A stretch of 64,000 nucleotides of DNA from Terana coerulea (taxonomy: Eukaryota > Basidiomycota > Agaricomycetes > Polyporales > Phanerochaetaceae). Position numbers and translations under genes: made by a program. The DNA is taken from the NCBI GenBank assembly GCA_024811115.1, contig JAKOGH010000688.1:1-64000 (forward strand). Direction: 5' to 3'. Below are positions 11,946 to 24,418 of this stretch, piece after piece; position 1 is the stretch's first letter; every line of letters starts with the position of its first letter. The notes under the pieces were generated by a model. The model ran no database searches. It was not told the DNA's origin and saw only the letters and a list, made by a program, of their open reading frames with translations.

Positions 11946-14218
11946 ATGCCGGTTTGGCGCATCCAAGAGCTGCCCGAAGATGTCCTGCTCGCCGTCTTGG
12001 GAGAACTTCAGGCAAACGATGTCCTTGGTGTGCGGCAGGTATGTCCGTAATTATCTCAGCACATTCTGTAGTGCACTCATGAGTGAAGTGAAATGGACTT
12101 GTAGCTATTTTCAAAGGGTGTCTCGATCTAAACAACTGTGGCTACATATTTTGCGCCGCGACGTCATCACTAATGGCCTTAGCATTCCATCGTATGCTCG
12201 GCCCCTCGATGCGTGGTCCAGCCATAGCTGCGAAGCTTTTACTGTTCATTTTCTACGACTCAATCGACGGCTTCTCATGTCTGCTTCCCTCCCTATCGTC
12301 CCCACGCTCCATCAATCTCGGTCGATTTCTTGGGTCCAGCTAATTAGCGGCCAATGGTTGGTGGCCGCCTTGTCCGATCAGTCCACCAGCGTGATATCCA
12401 TTTGGTCACTGGACTCGCTTTTGGATGACACTGGCTCGTATCAACCAGCTGCTCAAGCATATCTCGACGCCCCAGTCGTCACTGGCCGAGTTGATGTTCA
12501 AGAGGAAGCCGTTGTCATAGCCCTCGAGCTTCGCGGAGCATTGTCCGTATTCTTTCACTAGTACTCGCGTGATGATTTACTGATCTTGCTCAGCCGAAAT
12601 ATTCTGGAGATTTTCTCTCTGCGGGAGGATAAGGGTATCCTGGTCTTCATCCAACTTGCGCAGTACGACGGGATTTCGCAGCTTCGCGCCCTGAACGGGA
12701 CTATGATTGGCTTCGGCCTACATGAGGAGCGCAGCGTTCCAAGCATCTTGGATTGGACGACAGGGTCTGTGTCCAGTCTATGCCATATTCCCAATATTGA
12801 TGTGAGTCACTGGCTCTTGCTTTGGACGACCCATCCTTTACTGATTGGCAGGGCGGAGCTGTCGCAATGGTTATCGAGGATGATCTGGTGGCCCTCGTAA
12901 CACCAGGCCAGCTGCAGATCTACTCCGTTGAACCCTGTCCAAACAAGAGCCTTAAGACCCATTTACTCCGCGCCATCCGACTTCCTCATCCTGTCGGCTA
13001 CGCACGCCTTTCATTCGATCAGATGACATCTCCCTTGAGCTCACGACGTCTATATCTATGCATCTGCTGCACCGATGGTCTTTTCGTGTACGCTTGTCCC
13101 AAGGACGCGCTGCGCTCAGGACCTCTGCAGGACGACGACCTGATACTTGTCTGGAACGGGTTGATACATGATTCCCCCAACGGGGAGAACAAGAGGAAGA
13201 ATGATGTTTTCTATATGCCTATCTTTGGAACCGGTTGCGGCGTACTGTCCTATCTTGTTGCATCTGTCAATAACTAGACACCCGTCATATTCGTTACTCT
13301 TCCTGCAGGCTCTCTCACGTCTGCCGACCAAGCCGGAGATTCATCCAAGCCAGGGATACCCGAGTATAGGCTAGGACATCCGGACATGCCTGCCTTGTAT
13401 GCCATAGGTGTATATGACTACAATGACACTCTCGGTCTCGCAGTTTTTGGTAATGCCTTTGGCGAGCTCGCTTTGTTTGATATAGGTGGTGCTGGAGCGA
13501 ATCGTCTTGGGGATTGCTTCGAAGCCATTCCGCTTAAATCCAATGTTGGCTTTGAGCTCATGCCAACGGTGAGTAAGATGGGGCTGGTTGTGTTGGCACT
13601 CCTAGATAACACCCTTCCTAGACATCAGTGCAGGCAGCGTTTGGTCTACCCTTCCCATATTGCGGTCCTCCGGTTCCGCCAGAACACTACAAGCAAACGC
13701 TTTTTGACCGCTGGGCCGCCCAATAGCCCGTGGTCGCGCCGCATGGCTGGATGTACAAAGGCATCCTAGACGCTGACACCGTGGACAAGTATTATTTGCA
13801 GGACGAATCATTCTGGGCCCGCTATATACCACGGGTACCGCAAGTCATCGAAGACCTTGCTTGGGATTTGGAGCATGCCTACCACTTCTATGGATCGCCT
13901 GTGCCGCTCTTGAGAGATGAATGGGTATGTATTTTCAAAGCGGGCGGGCTTCTGTTTTTGTTGGCACTCGAGAGGTCCCAACTACTCGTCGTCTCACCCG
14001 GTGTTTCCTTGGATGAGCTCTTGGCCACATACGGAAATGGAGGATTTGGAATTGGGTTCCCTCGAGATGCAGACTATGCAGCTTGGAGTGAGGGGCTACG
14101 GTTTATGGATATGTGGGAGTGGGAGCGACGGGCGCTCAAACGCAACCGATAGCAGGAGCTGCAGGATCGTGGAGGTGAAGTTCACTCTCACTGGCTCAAT
14201 GAGGAGCGGGATGCATAG
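11946..14218 (+). pseudogene. F-box paralog copy B, inactivated by nonsense codons
   Basis: It has the same exon plan as copy A: F-box exon 11946-12038 (ELPEDVLLAVLGEL), then about 12095-12560, 12594-12801, 12852-13570 and 13622-14218. Three in-frame TAG codons interrupt it, at 13275-13277, 13724-13726 and 14150-14152. The last replaces the Trp of the conserved RWKELQDRGGEV block, and homology continues in frame after each one. The first intron also lacks an AG where copy A has one (GG before ACTTGT). The lesions are substitutions, not one-base indels, so sequencing error is unlikely. The protein would end at about residue 425, without its C-terminal block. Confidence 0.8.
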
Positions 14219-14618
14219 ACGCAAGCATAATCCAGAAAAATGTCACGCTTTCCTATGTGCTAGTGCTGTATATAAATTCGCTCAGGCCAACTGGTACCGT
14301 ATGTACGAGTGTAATGAAAGTGAGCTTGGAGATTTACGTGGCGTCTCCTTGATATTGGTAGCGTTCTCTGAAGGCTGAAAGGCTTGTGGCCTTTCAAGTG
14401 AAGTTATACAATGCACTGGAGGCTAACGCGGCTGCAATAGGTGTATACACCACACTAATAGAAGACTGCTAGGGGAACAGGCACAGTGACCTTTCCTAGC
14501 ATCACACAAGACAACACTGGACACAAGGATGCCGGCGAGGTACCGCATGCTGCGAGGCCTTATGGTACTTATGCACTGCATTGAGCACGGCGCAGAGGTG
14601 AATGTATTACATCCACAG
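14219..14618. other. Spacer between converging F-box copies B and C
   Basis: About 400 bases lie between the 3' ends of the two dead paralogs. I see no gene or repeat there. Confidence 0.4.
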
Positions 14619-16965
14619 TTAGAAGCCTCTACGGTCACACCCATAACGCCGCATGTACATGTTAGTGACCGGCTTTCTGTCTATCCAGTCCTGCGACACT
14701 TCGCCACCGCGATCTCTCAGCTCCTTCCAGCGATCCCGCCGTGATGTTTCCCATTCCCAGTCCCACATCTTCGGGAATTGTCGGCCCCATGCACAAGCCA
14801 GGTCGTCTAAGCCGGGTGACTCCAGAGGCGGCTCGTGTCCTGCACTCAGCACCTGTGCCACCTCGACAACTGTACTGTTGTTCACGACGGTGGTGAGCCC
14901 CCGCCTCCGTCGTCCCATACAAAGATAAGCCCGCCGGCCTTGACTATGCAGAAGTCGAGGTTGCGTATCACGGGGATTGGCGTGCCGTAGAAATGGTAGG
15001 CGTGTTCAAGGTACCAAGCAAGTTCGTCAGCAGGTCGTGATAAATATCTCCACCAGGACTCTTCGTCGTCCCACAACGCAAAGCAGTCGGGTTCCCAGCG
15101 ATGAGGTAGAGGATCCGGTCGCTCTTGCTCCCAGAGAGGTAAAAGCGCTTGCAATTCACTCTCGAATGGAATTCTTGACCTGCTGTACGGATAAGGTCGC
15201 GCTGCCGTTGCATGGATTGGAGTCTGTCCGAATGTCAAAATCATGTTCGCGTTTCGAGGTGCAGCGCCCGCTCACCTCGGATACCTGCTGCACTCCGCCT
15301 AAGGACCCAAGCGATACAGGCTGTAAGCACCCCTCAGCTTTTCGATGCCTAAGCCACTGAGGCTGCCAATGGCTAGTTCCCCGTATGCATTTCCAAGTGC
15401 TACAGTTCCAAGTTCCGGATTGTAGTCAAATATTCCCATGGCATAAAGAGCGGGCATGTCAGAGTGAGCAAATTCGTACTCCGTGAGTGGCGGTGTGTCC
15501 TCATCATAGAAAGGACCAAAGGTCGGTAGACCAGTCGCCAATGTAACGAAGGTGTAATGTCGGTAGTCCGCGTAAGGCCCTTTGATCCAAGACAAGGTTT
15601 TGCCGTCGGAGCTGAGTCGAGGAAGATACACATCACCCATGGCCTCGACATTGTTCTCTACGGCTCCCCGCGAAATTCGGCTCCATAGAAGAGATAGATC
15701 ATCGTACAACTCGGAATGCGCGAGATCAGAAATGGGCAAATGAAACACGGAAACGCCGAATTCGCTGGAGAGGCAGAGCATCAAAGACTGCGCTTGACTT
15801 CCTGCCGAGCTCTGTGATTGGCCGTCTATATCCGGCACTGGAGAGAACGTGGCATGGGCGAATGAGAACGAATGCATGAGGTCGAATGTCCGAAGAAGTG
15901 AGGCGCCAACTAAATCGTGGTTGATTCTTTCAAGCTTGAAGGTGCTGAGCTTGAATGGGTCGACAACCCCAACAAGGTGATCATTCACTGCCATAGCAGT
16001 TGCACCACCCTATGTGGAAGTTTTTAGAAGATGACATACCACTACAACTTGGAACCTACAATAGGATTTGGCCGCTCAAGTAAATTCAACACGCTGCCTG
16101 TGCGTCGATCCAGAATACTGGGAATACTTCGCTCGCGGTGCAAAGCGCAAGCAATCATCGATCCATGGAAGGCGCGAATACGTGAAATTTCCTTGTGTGT
16201 CTCGAGAGTCCTCAGCGTCGAACGGCCTTCCTGGCCAACCACAACGAGTATATTAACGAAGATTTCGCTGAGTATCCAGATCAGTAGGCTACACTTTAGA
16301 AGCGAACATAATACTCACCTTTCTGTGTGTATTTCTGCAGCAATCTTTACCGTCCCAGGCAGAACCTGGACCAACGCAGTACTGATGGGTCCTGAGAGAA
16401 AGGCTTCCGACACAGGCGAAGGGGCCTCCCCGGACGAGGTGAATGAAAAGAGCGAAAACAAGGAGAGCACACTGGTATTCATGTTGCAAAATGCTACGAG
16501 AAGTCATTCTCCTTGCAGCAGGTGCACCCACGTCACACATCGAGATTGGTTGGCAGAAATGGGCAGTGGTCGGGAGCCGTTTTTCAAGCCAGTAAGGTTC
16601 CGGGACAAGGACATTGAATGTACCGCCAGTGCTTCGCATTGGCTTCCAGAAAGGGAGTCGAGAGGCAGGCAGTGCGAGCGCAACTGGAACCGCGCAGGGA
16701 ATACGTCAGTCCGTAGGATGTTAGCCCAAAACTGCTTGTACCCAGTGACTCGCAGGAGTGATCGGCATGTCTAAAGAATGTCGAAGCTGTGAGGAGTCTC
16801 ATCTACAAGAAGAACACTACTACATACCTGTCGAACTTTCAAGATATCCGTAGCCTTCAGATACCCAAGAATTGCTAGGAGAATGCCGTCTGGGACGAGT
16901 TCGAGTGTCATGAAGGTCGGTAGCTGGAGATGGCGGTATCGCAGAGAGATTTGGACAGGTTTCAT
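14619..16965 (-). pseudogene. F-box paralog copy C, inactivated
   Basis: The reverse-strand paralog has the same five-exon layout. The F-box exon starts at 16965 (or at the Met at 16911, LVPDGILLAILGYL). The second exon carries TGA at 16504-16506 exactly where copy A has the Trp of VEGQW, and homology resumes directly after it. Exon 4 (about 15299-15997) is open, but its 3' end loses frame near 15290-15300. The last exon changes frame again near 14885-14920, before the conserved RWKELRDRGGEV block. The combination of one nonsense and two frame losses makes a pseudogene. Copies B and C face each other, so the array arose by inverted as well as direct duplication. Confidence 0.75.
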
Positions 16966-17708
16966 GCATTATAAGAGCAGAAGAGGGCCCTCGGAGTTAG
17001 TTTGTGTTGACAACTGGTTGACAATAACGCTCTGAAGAAAACAAGGCTGCAAGCTCAAAGCAGGTCGAAATCAAGCCGCTGGCCTGGATTCCGGCGGCTG
17101 ATCGCCGCTCGCCGCCAGGCTTATTAGACGCCGACCAATCGTCGATCGCTTGGGTCGGCCAACATGGCCAAAACATGGCTCTGCACCACTCAGACAATGG
17201 ACACAAACTAGTATTTTTGACGGCTTTGAACTACTGTTTTTTATGCTTCAACAGTCACCAGTGTGACATTGACAAAAACCATCTCAGCAACAGCACGAAA
17301 TAGCGCATGCACGTCGAACCTGGGGATATGAAGAAAGACTACTCGCGAAATTGAAACAAAAATGCCTAGAGCAGCTGCCACGCTGCTAGCAGGCGGAGGC
17401 CTTCGTAGTGTGGCACAGCGAGAACTTGAAGACGTGATAGCGCTACCTCTCGCAGCCTAGCGACGAGCTCGCGTGGTACTAAGAGTGTCCATACCATTTC
17501 TACGGCATATGCACCACGGTCGCTGAGGATCGCAGCGGGCCGAGGGGTCCCAGAATTGAATAGAGGGAACTCCCGCTACCAATCTAGACATGCTGCGATA
17601 TGGGTGTAATGATCAGCAATTTTGATTTGGCTCTCATATTTTTCAGTGCATTGACTCTTCGTCGACTTTAACTCGAACTGGAGGTCGTCTATGGGTATTA
17701 AGATCAAA
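16966..17708. other. Spacer without recognisable gene
   Basis: It contains the 5' flank of F-box copy C and the 3' flank of the TatD-type gene. I see no coherent open frame. Confidence 0.4.
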
Positions 17709-19015
17709 TTACACGCCATATAGCGTCCTGGCGTTGTCTCTTGATGCCTTCATGACACTCTCTACATCCCAGTTTCCTCCTGCTTCGTTAGCAACTTTGG
17801 CAACAAACTCTGCGGTCCAAGGAACCATGGCGGTGTGACATAGAGGAAGGCGTTTGCCCTTAACCTCGGGAAGTGAGGAGTATATGTTTCCAGGGACCAT
17901 GAAAGGCGCATCAGTCTCTAGAACGATTCGAAGGGGGCTCGGGGACGTGAAAGATGGTGGAGACTCAGTTGAGGAGTCGGCGGATGGCGAGACCATTTGA
18001 CGGATAACAGCGGAAGTATTGAGGTTTGACGAATAGGTGATGACGCCTGGCGTACACGAAGTAGTAAGAGCGTATAAAAAACGCATGTATCTGAGATACA
18101 TACCTGTAATCCCGATGAAAAGGTTCGGGAAATGCTCAAGCATTCGAGCCGCCCATTCCGGTGAATCGGTGTAGCAGTGTATATGTATCTAAACAAAGTG
18201 AATTGAATTGGATTTCATCGACGGCGACCGACAAGGGACGTACTCTATGATCCCTTGGCACCTCAGCCTTCAAGATTCTCTCGGTGTCTTCCTCCGCCTC
18301 ACGGGTATGAATGGTCAAAGGTTTGCCTAGCCGGACGGCCTGTCGCAGCTGCCGAGTGAGCACGTCTTGCTGAATTTCTCGCGGCGAGTTGTCGTAGTGG
18401 TAGTCCAGGCCAATTTCACCCCATGCGACACAGCGCGGATGAGCCATAGCTTCTAGACTGCAAGCGTATTAGCACACGTCGTCGCACCATCAAGGCTGGC
18501 AAGCGTACATGTCTTGCTCTACCGCATCGTTGTAGTGCTTGGCTTCGTGCCTATCAGAGCCATGTTTAGCGGTTGCTTTTGACGAGACTGCGCTACAACG
18601 CTCACGGATGTACACCTAAACACCGTGAAGTTCAGCGTGGTTCCAGGCATATGCCAATGACATACGAACCCATAGCAAACCAATATTCTACCCCGCCCCA
18701 ATCCTTCTCTCTCTGCTCAGCCGTTAACGCGGAATCCGCGATTTCCTTCCACTGCGCTTTCTGCACGGGAGCTTCGCACCACACATCCACGATCGCCTCG
18801 ACTCTTCGACCATGGTACATCGCCCGGACGAACTCCCATACTGTCTGATGCTTCCCTGGCTTGTACGTCGACTGGTAGGCACTGTACGTCGATAGCAGGT
18901 GCGTGTGCGTATCGACGGTGTTTACGTGCTCGGACTCAGGGAGCTCAGCGCGTGAAGGGTGGGTGGGGAGAAGCAGGTGCTCTTCGCCGGGCGTAGTATT
19001 CTTCTTCTTGCCCAT
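17709..19015 (-). CDS. TatD-family metal-dependent hydrolase (Scn1-like)
   Basis: Exons 19015-18666, 18550-18509, 18457-18244, 18188-18104 and 18046-17709 join in phase to 342 codons plus stop. The start MGKKKN was chosen because it precedes the conserved core and has no upstream homology. The metal-binding features of TatD enzymes are visible in order: DTHTHL near residue 35, GEIGLDYH, a TIHTREAEED segment, IHIHCYTD, and LRIVLETDAPFM near the end. The family are TIM-barrel nucleases/hydrolases, and in fission yeast the closest named relative is Scn1, identified through the APC/C subunit Cut9. All metal ligands I can judge are present. The physiological substrate is not known. Confidence 0.85.
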
Positions 19016-19404
19016 TGCGGATCGCGGACGTCGAGTGGTATGAGTACTGCAACCCTGGACTTGCGTGAGAGTGGGAGTGGGAGGATGAAGGCGGGTGGTA
19101 CGAAGCAGATATCTCGAGAACATGCAAGTGCGAGTCACGAAGCGTCATGAGCCTCCAGCACCGGAACCGGGAAGTTTCAGACTATGTACATGCGTCTTCC
19201 ATTGTGGTCGAACGCGAGTCGCCAGCCTTCGTGTTATGGTCTAAGCTGAATGCATCCGTCGGCCAGATGATGGCTGCGTACTGCACTGCAAGTATCCGGA
19301 CGAGTCTGCAGTGAGAGTAAAGACAAGTATTTCACAATTTACTGAGGACGCAGGTGAGAATGAACCGGCCCGGCGCCGGCGCCCGGCTATTGCAGGGTAA
19401 TAAA
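19016..19404. other. Spacer upstream of the TatD-type gene
   Basis: It holds the presumed promoter of the reverse-strand TatD-type gene. A GC-rich inverted stretch (GGCGCCGGCGCC) lies at about 19370-19382, and nothing else is recognised. Confidence 0.35.
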
Positions 19405-19435
19405 AGGCTCACGAGTTCGATCCCCGTCCGTGCCA
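19405..19435 (+). other. Possible 3' half of a tRNA (remnant)
   Basis: The bases contain a T-arm-like GAGTTCGATCCCCG followed by an acceptor-like TCCGTGCCA end. A matching 5' GGCACGG and a complete D and anticodon arm are not found upstream. It is therefore at most a fragment, or a chance box-B match. Confidence 0.3.
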
Positions 19436-19716
19436 TACAAATTGTGCAACCGCCTTCTATGGAGTCGAAACCTTTCAGAATAAAGCAGACGGTGCGTTAA
19501 GCTTCAATTCAAGGACACCGATGGCTGCATCCCTCCTGTGCTCATTCTGAGAACTTATCATGAGGTTGAGCTACAGGTTACATTTTGTAGTTCACTGCTA
19601 AGCAAGTCTGCATCTGGGTGTGGTACGCGATAACATATTACAAGTAGGTTGTACGGTAGCAGCTGGCAAGCATTTATCTTAAGTAGTGGAATATCACCAA
19701 TCTCTACGAGCTTTCC

Positions 19717-21585
19717 TCATCCTTTGGGGGTGGCAACACCGCCGCCGTGGGCCTCTTCGGTGCGAACTTCGACTTTTCCTCGCAGGGTAGGCCCATACCT
19801 GAATAGCACGAGCGGGATCGGCGCCATGAGCAGCGCCAGGAAACCAAGCAGCGTCGACGCCCATCGCGGACCCAGCCGCTCGTACATCTGCGTCGCGAAC
19901 AATGGAAAGCCCGCGCCGAACCACGAGCGGACGACTGTGTTCGCCGCGAGCGCCGACGCGGCGACGAAGAGATATGTGTCGATGATGTAGTTGAACAGCG
20001 CAAGGAAGATCCAGACGATGGAGAAGCCGAGCGGGACGCCGGCCGTCATCGGGCGCCCAGAAGCTGACGTGCGGGTACGACGTCCAGCCGAACCAGAAGA
20101 ACGAGAGGGCGAAGACGGGCGCGGCCCACATCGCTTGTTCGAGGCGGTACTCCGGCGGGACGGGGTGCGGGGCGAATTGACGTGCGAGCCGTTCGTACCG
20201 CGGACTCCATATCAGCAAGTAGCCCAAGACGGCAGCGCAACCGCCGAGGAGAATGGGGAGAAACATCAGGCCGGAAATCCCTGCGTTAAAGTGGTGCCCA
20301 AGGGTGAAGACGATGGGGAAGGCTTCGAAGAGCAGGTATACGACTCCGTAAATGAACTAGAGGCGGCATAAGTATCGTACATCTATCAACGAAAGAGCTG
20401 GGAGGGGACTGACACTCATGTAGATAGTGATAGCCATCATCACGGGTTCCTTGACAAAGATTAAAAAGGACGGCCGATGGTGTGCTGCAACATTTGCCCA
20501 AAGGTCATGCTCTTCTGCTCTAACGGCGCGAAGTAACGGTCGTCGCCCGTATCTTTGCGCATCTTCTTCGCTCTCCTCTGCAGTAATACCGGGCTACGAT
20601 GTCTTGTTAGATGCACATCGTAAACGGGAAAACGTAGATCGCTCACGTGAAGGTCTCCGGTAACGTGAACACAATGAATCCAAGGCAAACCCCAGCGAAG
20701 ATCGTCATCACCCAGTACACCCACCGCCACGATATTCCCGACACGGCGATGAATCCGCTAACGACGGGACCCAGAGTTGGTCCAGCGAACGGAGCCAATG
20801 TGAATATGGCCATCGCCTTCCCGCGGGTATTGGCGTCCCACACGTCAGCAATTAGACCCCTACAATCACAATGTCAGTCCCATTGCAGATGTGTATTCTA
20901 AGCTAACATGCTTACCCGCTGATAACTAGTGCCGATGCAGCAAATGTGCCGCTCAGAAAACGGAAGATGAGAATTGCTGCCGTGTTGGGGGACAGGGCGC
21001 AGCCAACAGAGAAGGCGGTGTATGCGACGAAGGCAATGATCAGAGGCAGCTTGCGGCCCCAATACTCGGATAGAGGGCCCCATAACACCGGCCCAACGCA
21101 GTAGCCGCCGACAAAGATTGCAATCGTGAGCGTGGCGACTTCGCGGCCGAAGGAGAAATGCTTCATCATGGCTGGGACGATGCCCGCAGGCGCTGAGCTG
21201 GCGAATGTTCTATACAATTCGAGTTAGATTTTTTCGCTCATGTAGGCGCAAACTTAGAGTGGAGCATGCACTTACGCATTTACACCCAGTACACCTGCGA
21301 GTATGGTGATATACCACCTCCGCGCTCGAGACCAGTTGTGAGGGTCATTAGGGTCGTTCGGCGCAAATCTGACTTCAAATTCAGCGGAGTGGTCCTTCTC
21401 GCTGAACGTGTGTGGGTGATGGTCAGAAGCACTGCAATTATCTTCACTGTAAAGCACGAGGTTATCAGCCAAGCACCAGAGCAGTGCTGAAACCTGTGGT
21501 GCACTTACAGTTCATGTTTGGCCCCAGGATTTGTGTAGTGTGCTTCAGTGCGTATTGTACTCTGTGAAGCCAACGGAGTAGCCAT
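19717..21585 (-). CDS. MFS multidrug/polyamine-type transporter (DHA1), frameshifted
   Basis: Six exons can be built: 21585-21509, 21446-21276, 21209-20916, 20859-20647, 20593-20414 and 20356-19717. The protein has a hydrophilic N-terminus with the NDPNDPHNWS motif, then about twelve membrane segments including GPLSEYWGRKLP (motif A of the facilitator superfamily) and LGPVVSGF. It is a plasma-membrane drug:proton antiporter type by family. Two one-base frame losses are present. One is in a T5 run near 20461-20466, just before LIFVKEP. The other is near 20045, between SYPHVSFWAP and TAGVPLGFSIV. Both sides match the family, so either the gene recently died or the sequence has indel errors. Confidence 0.75.
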
Positions 21586-23067
21586 TTGTGGTTCTCGAGT
21601 GAGGCGAACTTGCGAAGGAAGTGAGTGGCCATTCTGAGAAGCATTGTGGCGTGTTATATACGCCCAGTACTATAGCCTCCGACATGATGTGCGTGTGCGT
21701 CGGGCAAGGCTCCTAATTCCGCTTGACTTGCGTGAACATTCATCTTGAGTCTCCGACAGTGAGGCATACGGACACACTCACCACGGAGGCAACGCCGGCC
21801 GCTTGTTGTGAAAGGTATGTTTCAAGAGACGCCCAAAGTCAAGCGTGATGGTCGGGGTAAAACCGCTGAGTCGCTGACACATCAGAGCTGTGTCATGAAC
21901 GGTGCGATCGTTGCGGGTAGACAAAGGGTTGTGGAACCTGTTCTCGCCTGTTCTCGCTCGCAAAACCGCGAAGTCTGCGTGTGATGCAATTCGTCGGCCG
22001 TAGCTATCATATGCCACTGTTCTAGACCTGTTCTACTTCACGATCGAGTTTCGGCCGGAAGCGTGAGTTCTTCATGTTTTGACGTCGTGCGATTCTTCTA
22101 ATATGTATCACAGTCCTCAACGTCAACATGAAGTATCATAAATTTGAAGGAACGAGTGGACGCTTCGCAGATCTAATTAAGTACATTATAAACCATGATG
22201 CATCGATAGAACTGTGGATACTCACATTTAAATTGTCCTGTGCTTTATCGCTGCTCACTCCTTTATAAAGCCATAGCAAGTTTGATCTACGAAGAAGGAC
22301 GTGAGCTTATTAGGATTTTTGGCTCAGTCTAAAAAGTATGTGCGTGAGCCAAATAGCGGTCATTGTCAGGACCAGTGGCACCATAATCGCGGGATGGCAA
22401 TGGAAGCGCCCAGTCTACTCGAGTCCTGAACATAGAAACTCTAACATTCCCTGAATATTATGGATAGTCAGAGAACGCTTTTATGGGGTAGATAGCCTAA
22501 AACATATTCTGGATGAACTGCCCCGCTTGTTAGAGTAGCGTAGCATGCTCACCAACGTTGCCTAATCCGGGTTCTCTAGCGGGGAGACAGCGGGCGCTTG
22601 GCGGTGCCCTGGGCGGTGTCGGGGTCGGATCGTTTGCTGAATACCGGTGCTCACAGCCCTGCAACCAGTGCAGCACATCTGCAAGCTAGCAATTCCCGGT
22701 ATGCTGTTCGAGCGTGCTCAGGACGTCATCGGACATTTCCAAGCTGGTGATCGTCTCTGACAAAAGCGACACTTGGGCCCGCCACAGGGCGCGGAACGCC
22801 CGTGCCCGTGCGATATAAGAGACGAGTCCCACCTATGTCGCAAGTTGCTGACTCGTCCCAACAGATAGCGGAGCCCGCACCAAGGCCCGCTGCCGATATC
22901 CCTGACAACTCAACTTGAGCTTGACGTGCTTCCTGCCGAGATACCAACTACTGACTCACCCTCGACTCATTCCGGCCCCGGCGCGGCCAGCACTTATTTA
23001 TCAGCCTGTTTCTATGGGCTTCTCGCCAAACCGAATCCCAGACACCAGCGCGCTGACCTGCATTGCT
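21586..23067. other. Long spacer without recognisable gene
   Basis: About 1.5 kb upstream of the transporter has no coding signal I can support. The short reverse-strand frame at 21778-22017 lacks homology I recognise. No repeat was seen. Confidence 0.4.
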
Positions 23068-23768
23068 ATGGCCAATAACGACAAACGACTTCGCTCGATC
23101 CATCGTGACCCTTCCCCCCGACCGGGAGGACCTCGATCGTCAAGCAGAGAAGGAACGCGAGGAGCCCGCCGCCGCCACTCTTACCCCGACGCGATCCTAA
23201 ACGAGGAAAGGTTCGCCGCGCGGGTGAATACAAGCAGAAGATACTGAGGCACGGGAACCCGTGGAGGCACAAGCAAGCCATCCGAGACCCCGACAACTGG
23301 GGCCAATGGTGGACGACGACGCGGTTCAGGCAGGACACCAGGCATGTCCGCCCACACATGACCATGGCGGTCAAAGGTGGATGGCAGGTCAAGGTTGACG
23401 ATCGCGACGCGGAGGCAGACGCAGAGACAGACTGGGTGGCGGAGGTAGAGAGAATGCCTGCTGAGAGAGAGGTGCAGCTTGCGGAGCTGCTGAAGCCGGG
23501 GAAGCAGAGGAAGGCTCGACACCAGAGTACGTGCGTCCGAGTCGTTCCGGTGGACTAGTGTTAACGATGCATGTCCCAGTCGGCGACTTCGAAGTCGTCA
23601 AGAATTCGCAATCCGTGATCGTTTTGGACGATACAGTTATCCCGGAGCCGGAGTTTGGAGAAGCATGGGAGTATCTCGAATATGACGAGGACGATCCCGA
23701 AAGGCTTCGGAAGTCGGCTGGCGTCCCGAGGAGCGTCGTATGCCGAAGTTCTTGCGGATAAAGGTTAG
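23068..23768 (+). pseudogene. SYAE-family tandem copy 1, damaged
   Basis: First of four tandem copies of an unrecognised small-protein family. Homology to copies 2-4 is clear from about 23170: WRHKQA, NWGQWWTTTRF, then ELLKPGKQRKA before a phase-1 intron (23527-23579), then GDFEVV..VIVLDDT..EPEFGEAWEYLE. The frame is lost near 23215-23230 and again near 23705-23712, after which the expected ASYAEVLADKG ending is read in another frame to TAG 23766-23768. The 5' part with the cysteine motifs is not recognisable, so it may be truncated. The start at 23068 (MANN...) is a guess by analogy with copy 3. Confidence 0.55.
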
Positions 23769-24418
23769 AGATCTTGGGGATGGTGGGCAGTACGCAAGAC
23801 AGAGCGAGAAGACAAGCAGTTATAGTAACCCTTTGAGGGATAAGCGCATCGTTGCAATACGAGACCTCACGAAACCTAAGTATACATTCGACTTCGATTG
23901 GCAAGAATAACTTACCTATGTTATATGTTTATGGCGCACCCTGTCAGACCGGTCTCAGCCATGGAAGCGTACGTCAACTCCTATAAGAGCAGCCGCTTAT
24001 GGAGTCTTGTGTTAAGTGTTACTGGAGTTCATTTATGTTGTAGCCTTGCCGGTACGAGCGCTTGCCAGCACAGCCTCAATGCGCTCTCGGGTAGTGGCCG
24101 CAAAGCGACCATGTAACATCTATTTGAGCTACTGCCGAGCAATTTCTGGACACCGATGTATAGCAATGAGCAAGACAAACGAAGGCCCGTGGATGACATT
24201 GAGCACTTACCAATTATGGTCGAATCCAAGTCGGGATGTTGGAACAAGAGCAACGCCAGACGCTGTGCTAGCCCGCTCCTGACTCCTTAACGCACAGCAA
24301 TTCCTGCGACTGATCCGTTGATACCCTGCTTAGAGTGTCCCGAGGGTATTTAAAAGCTCCCATCGCAAGTTTTTCCAGCAAGCTATATTTCCTCCTTCCT
24401 ATCGCTGGGACCGGCGCC
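23769..24418. other. Spacer between tandem copies 1 and 2
   Basis: Promoter region of copy 2. I see no gene or repeat. Confidence 0.35.

Noticed and set aside
22480..22920. GC-rich stretch considered as a possible rRNA or repeat fragment
   Set aside because: No rRNA-like conserved core and no second copy in the window could be found.
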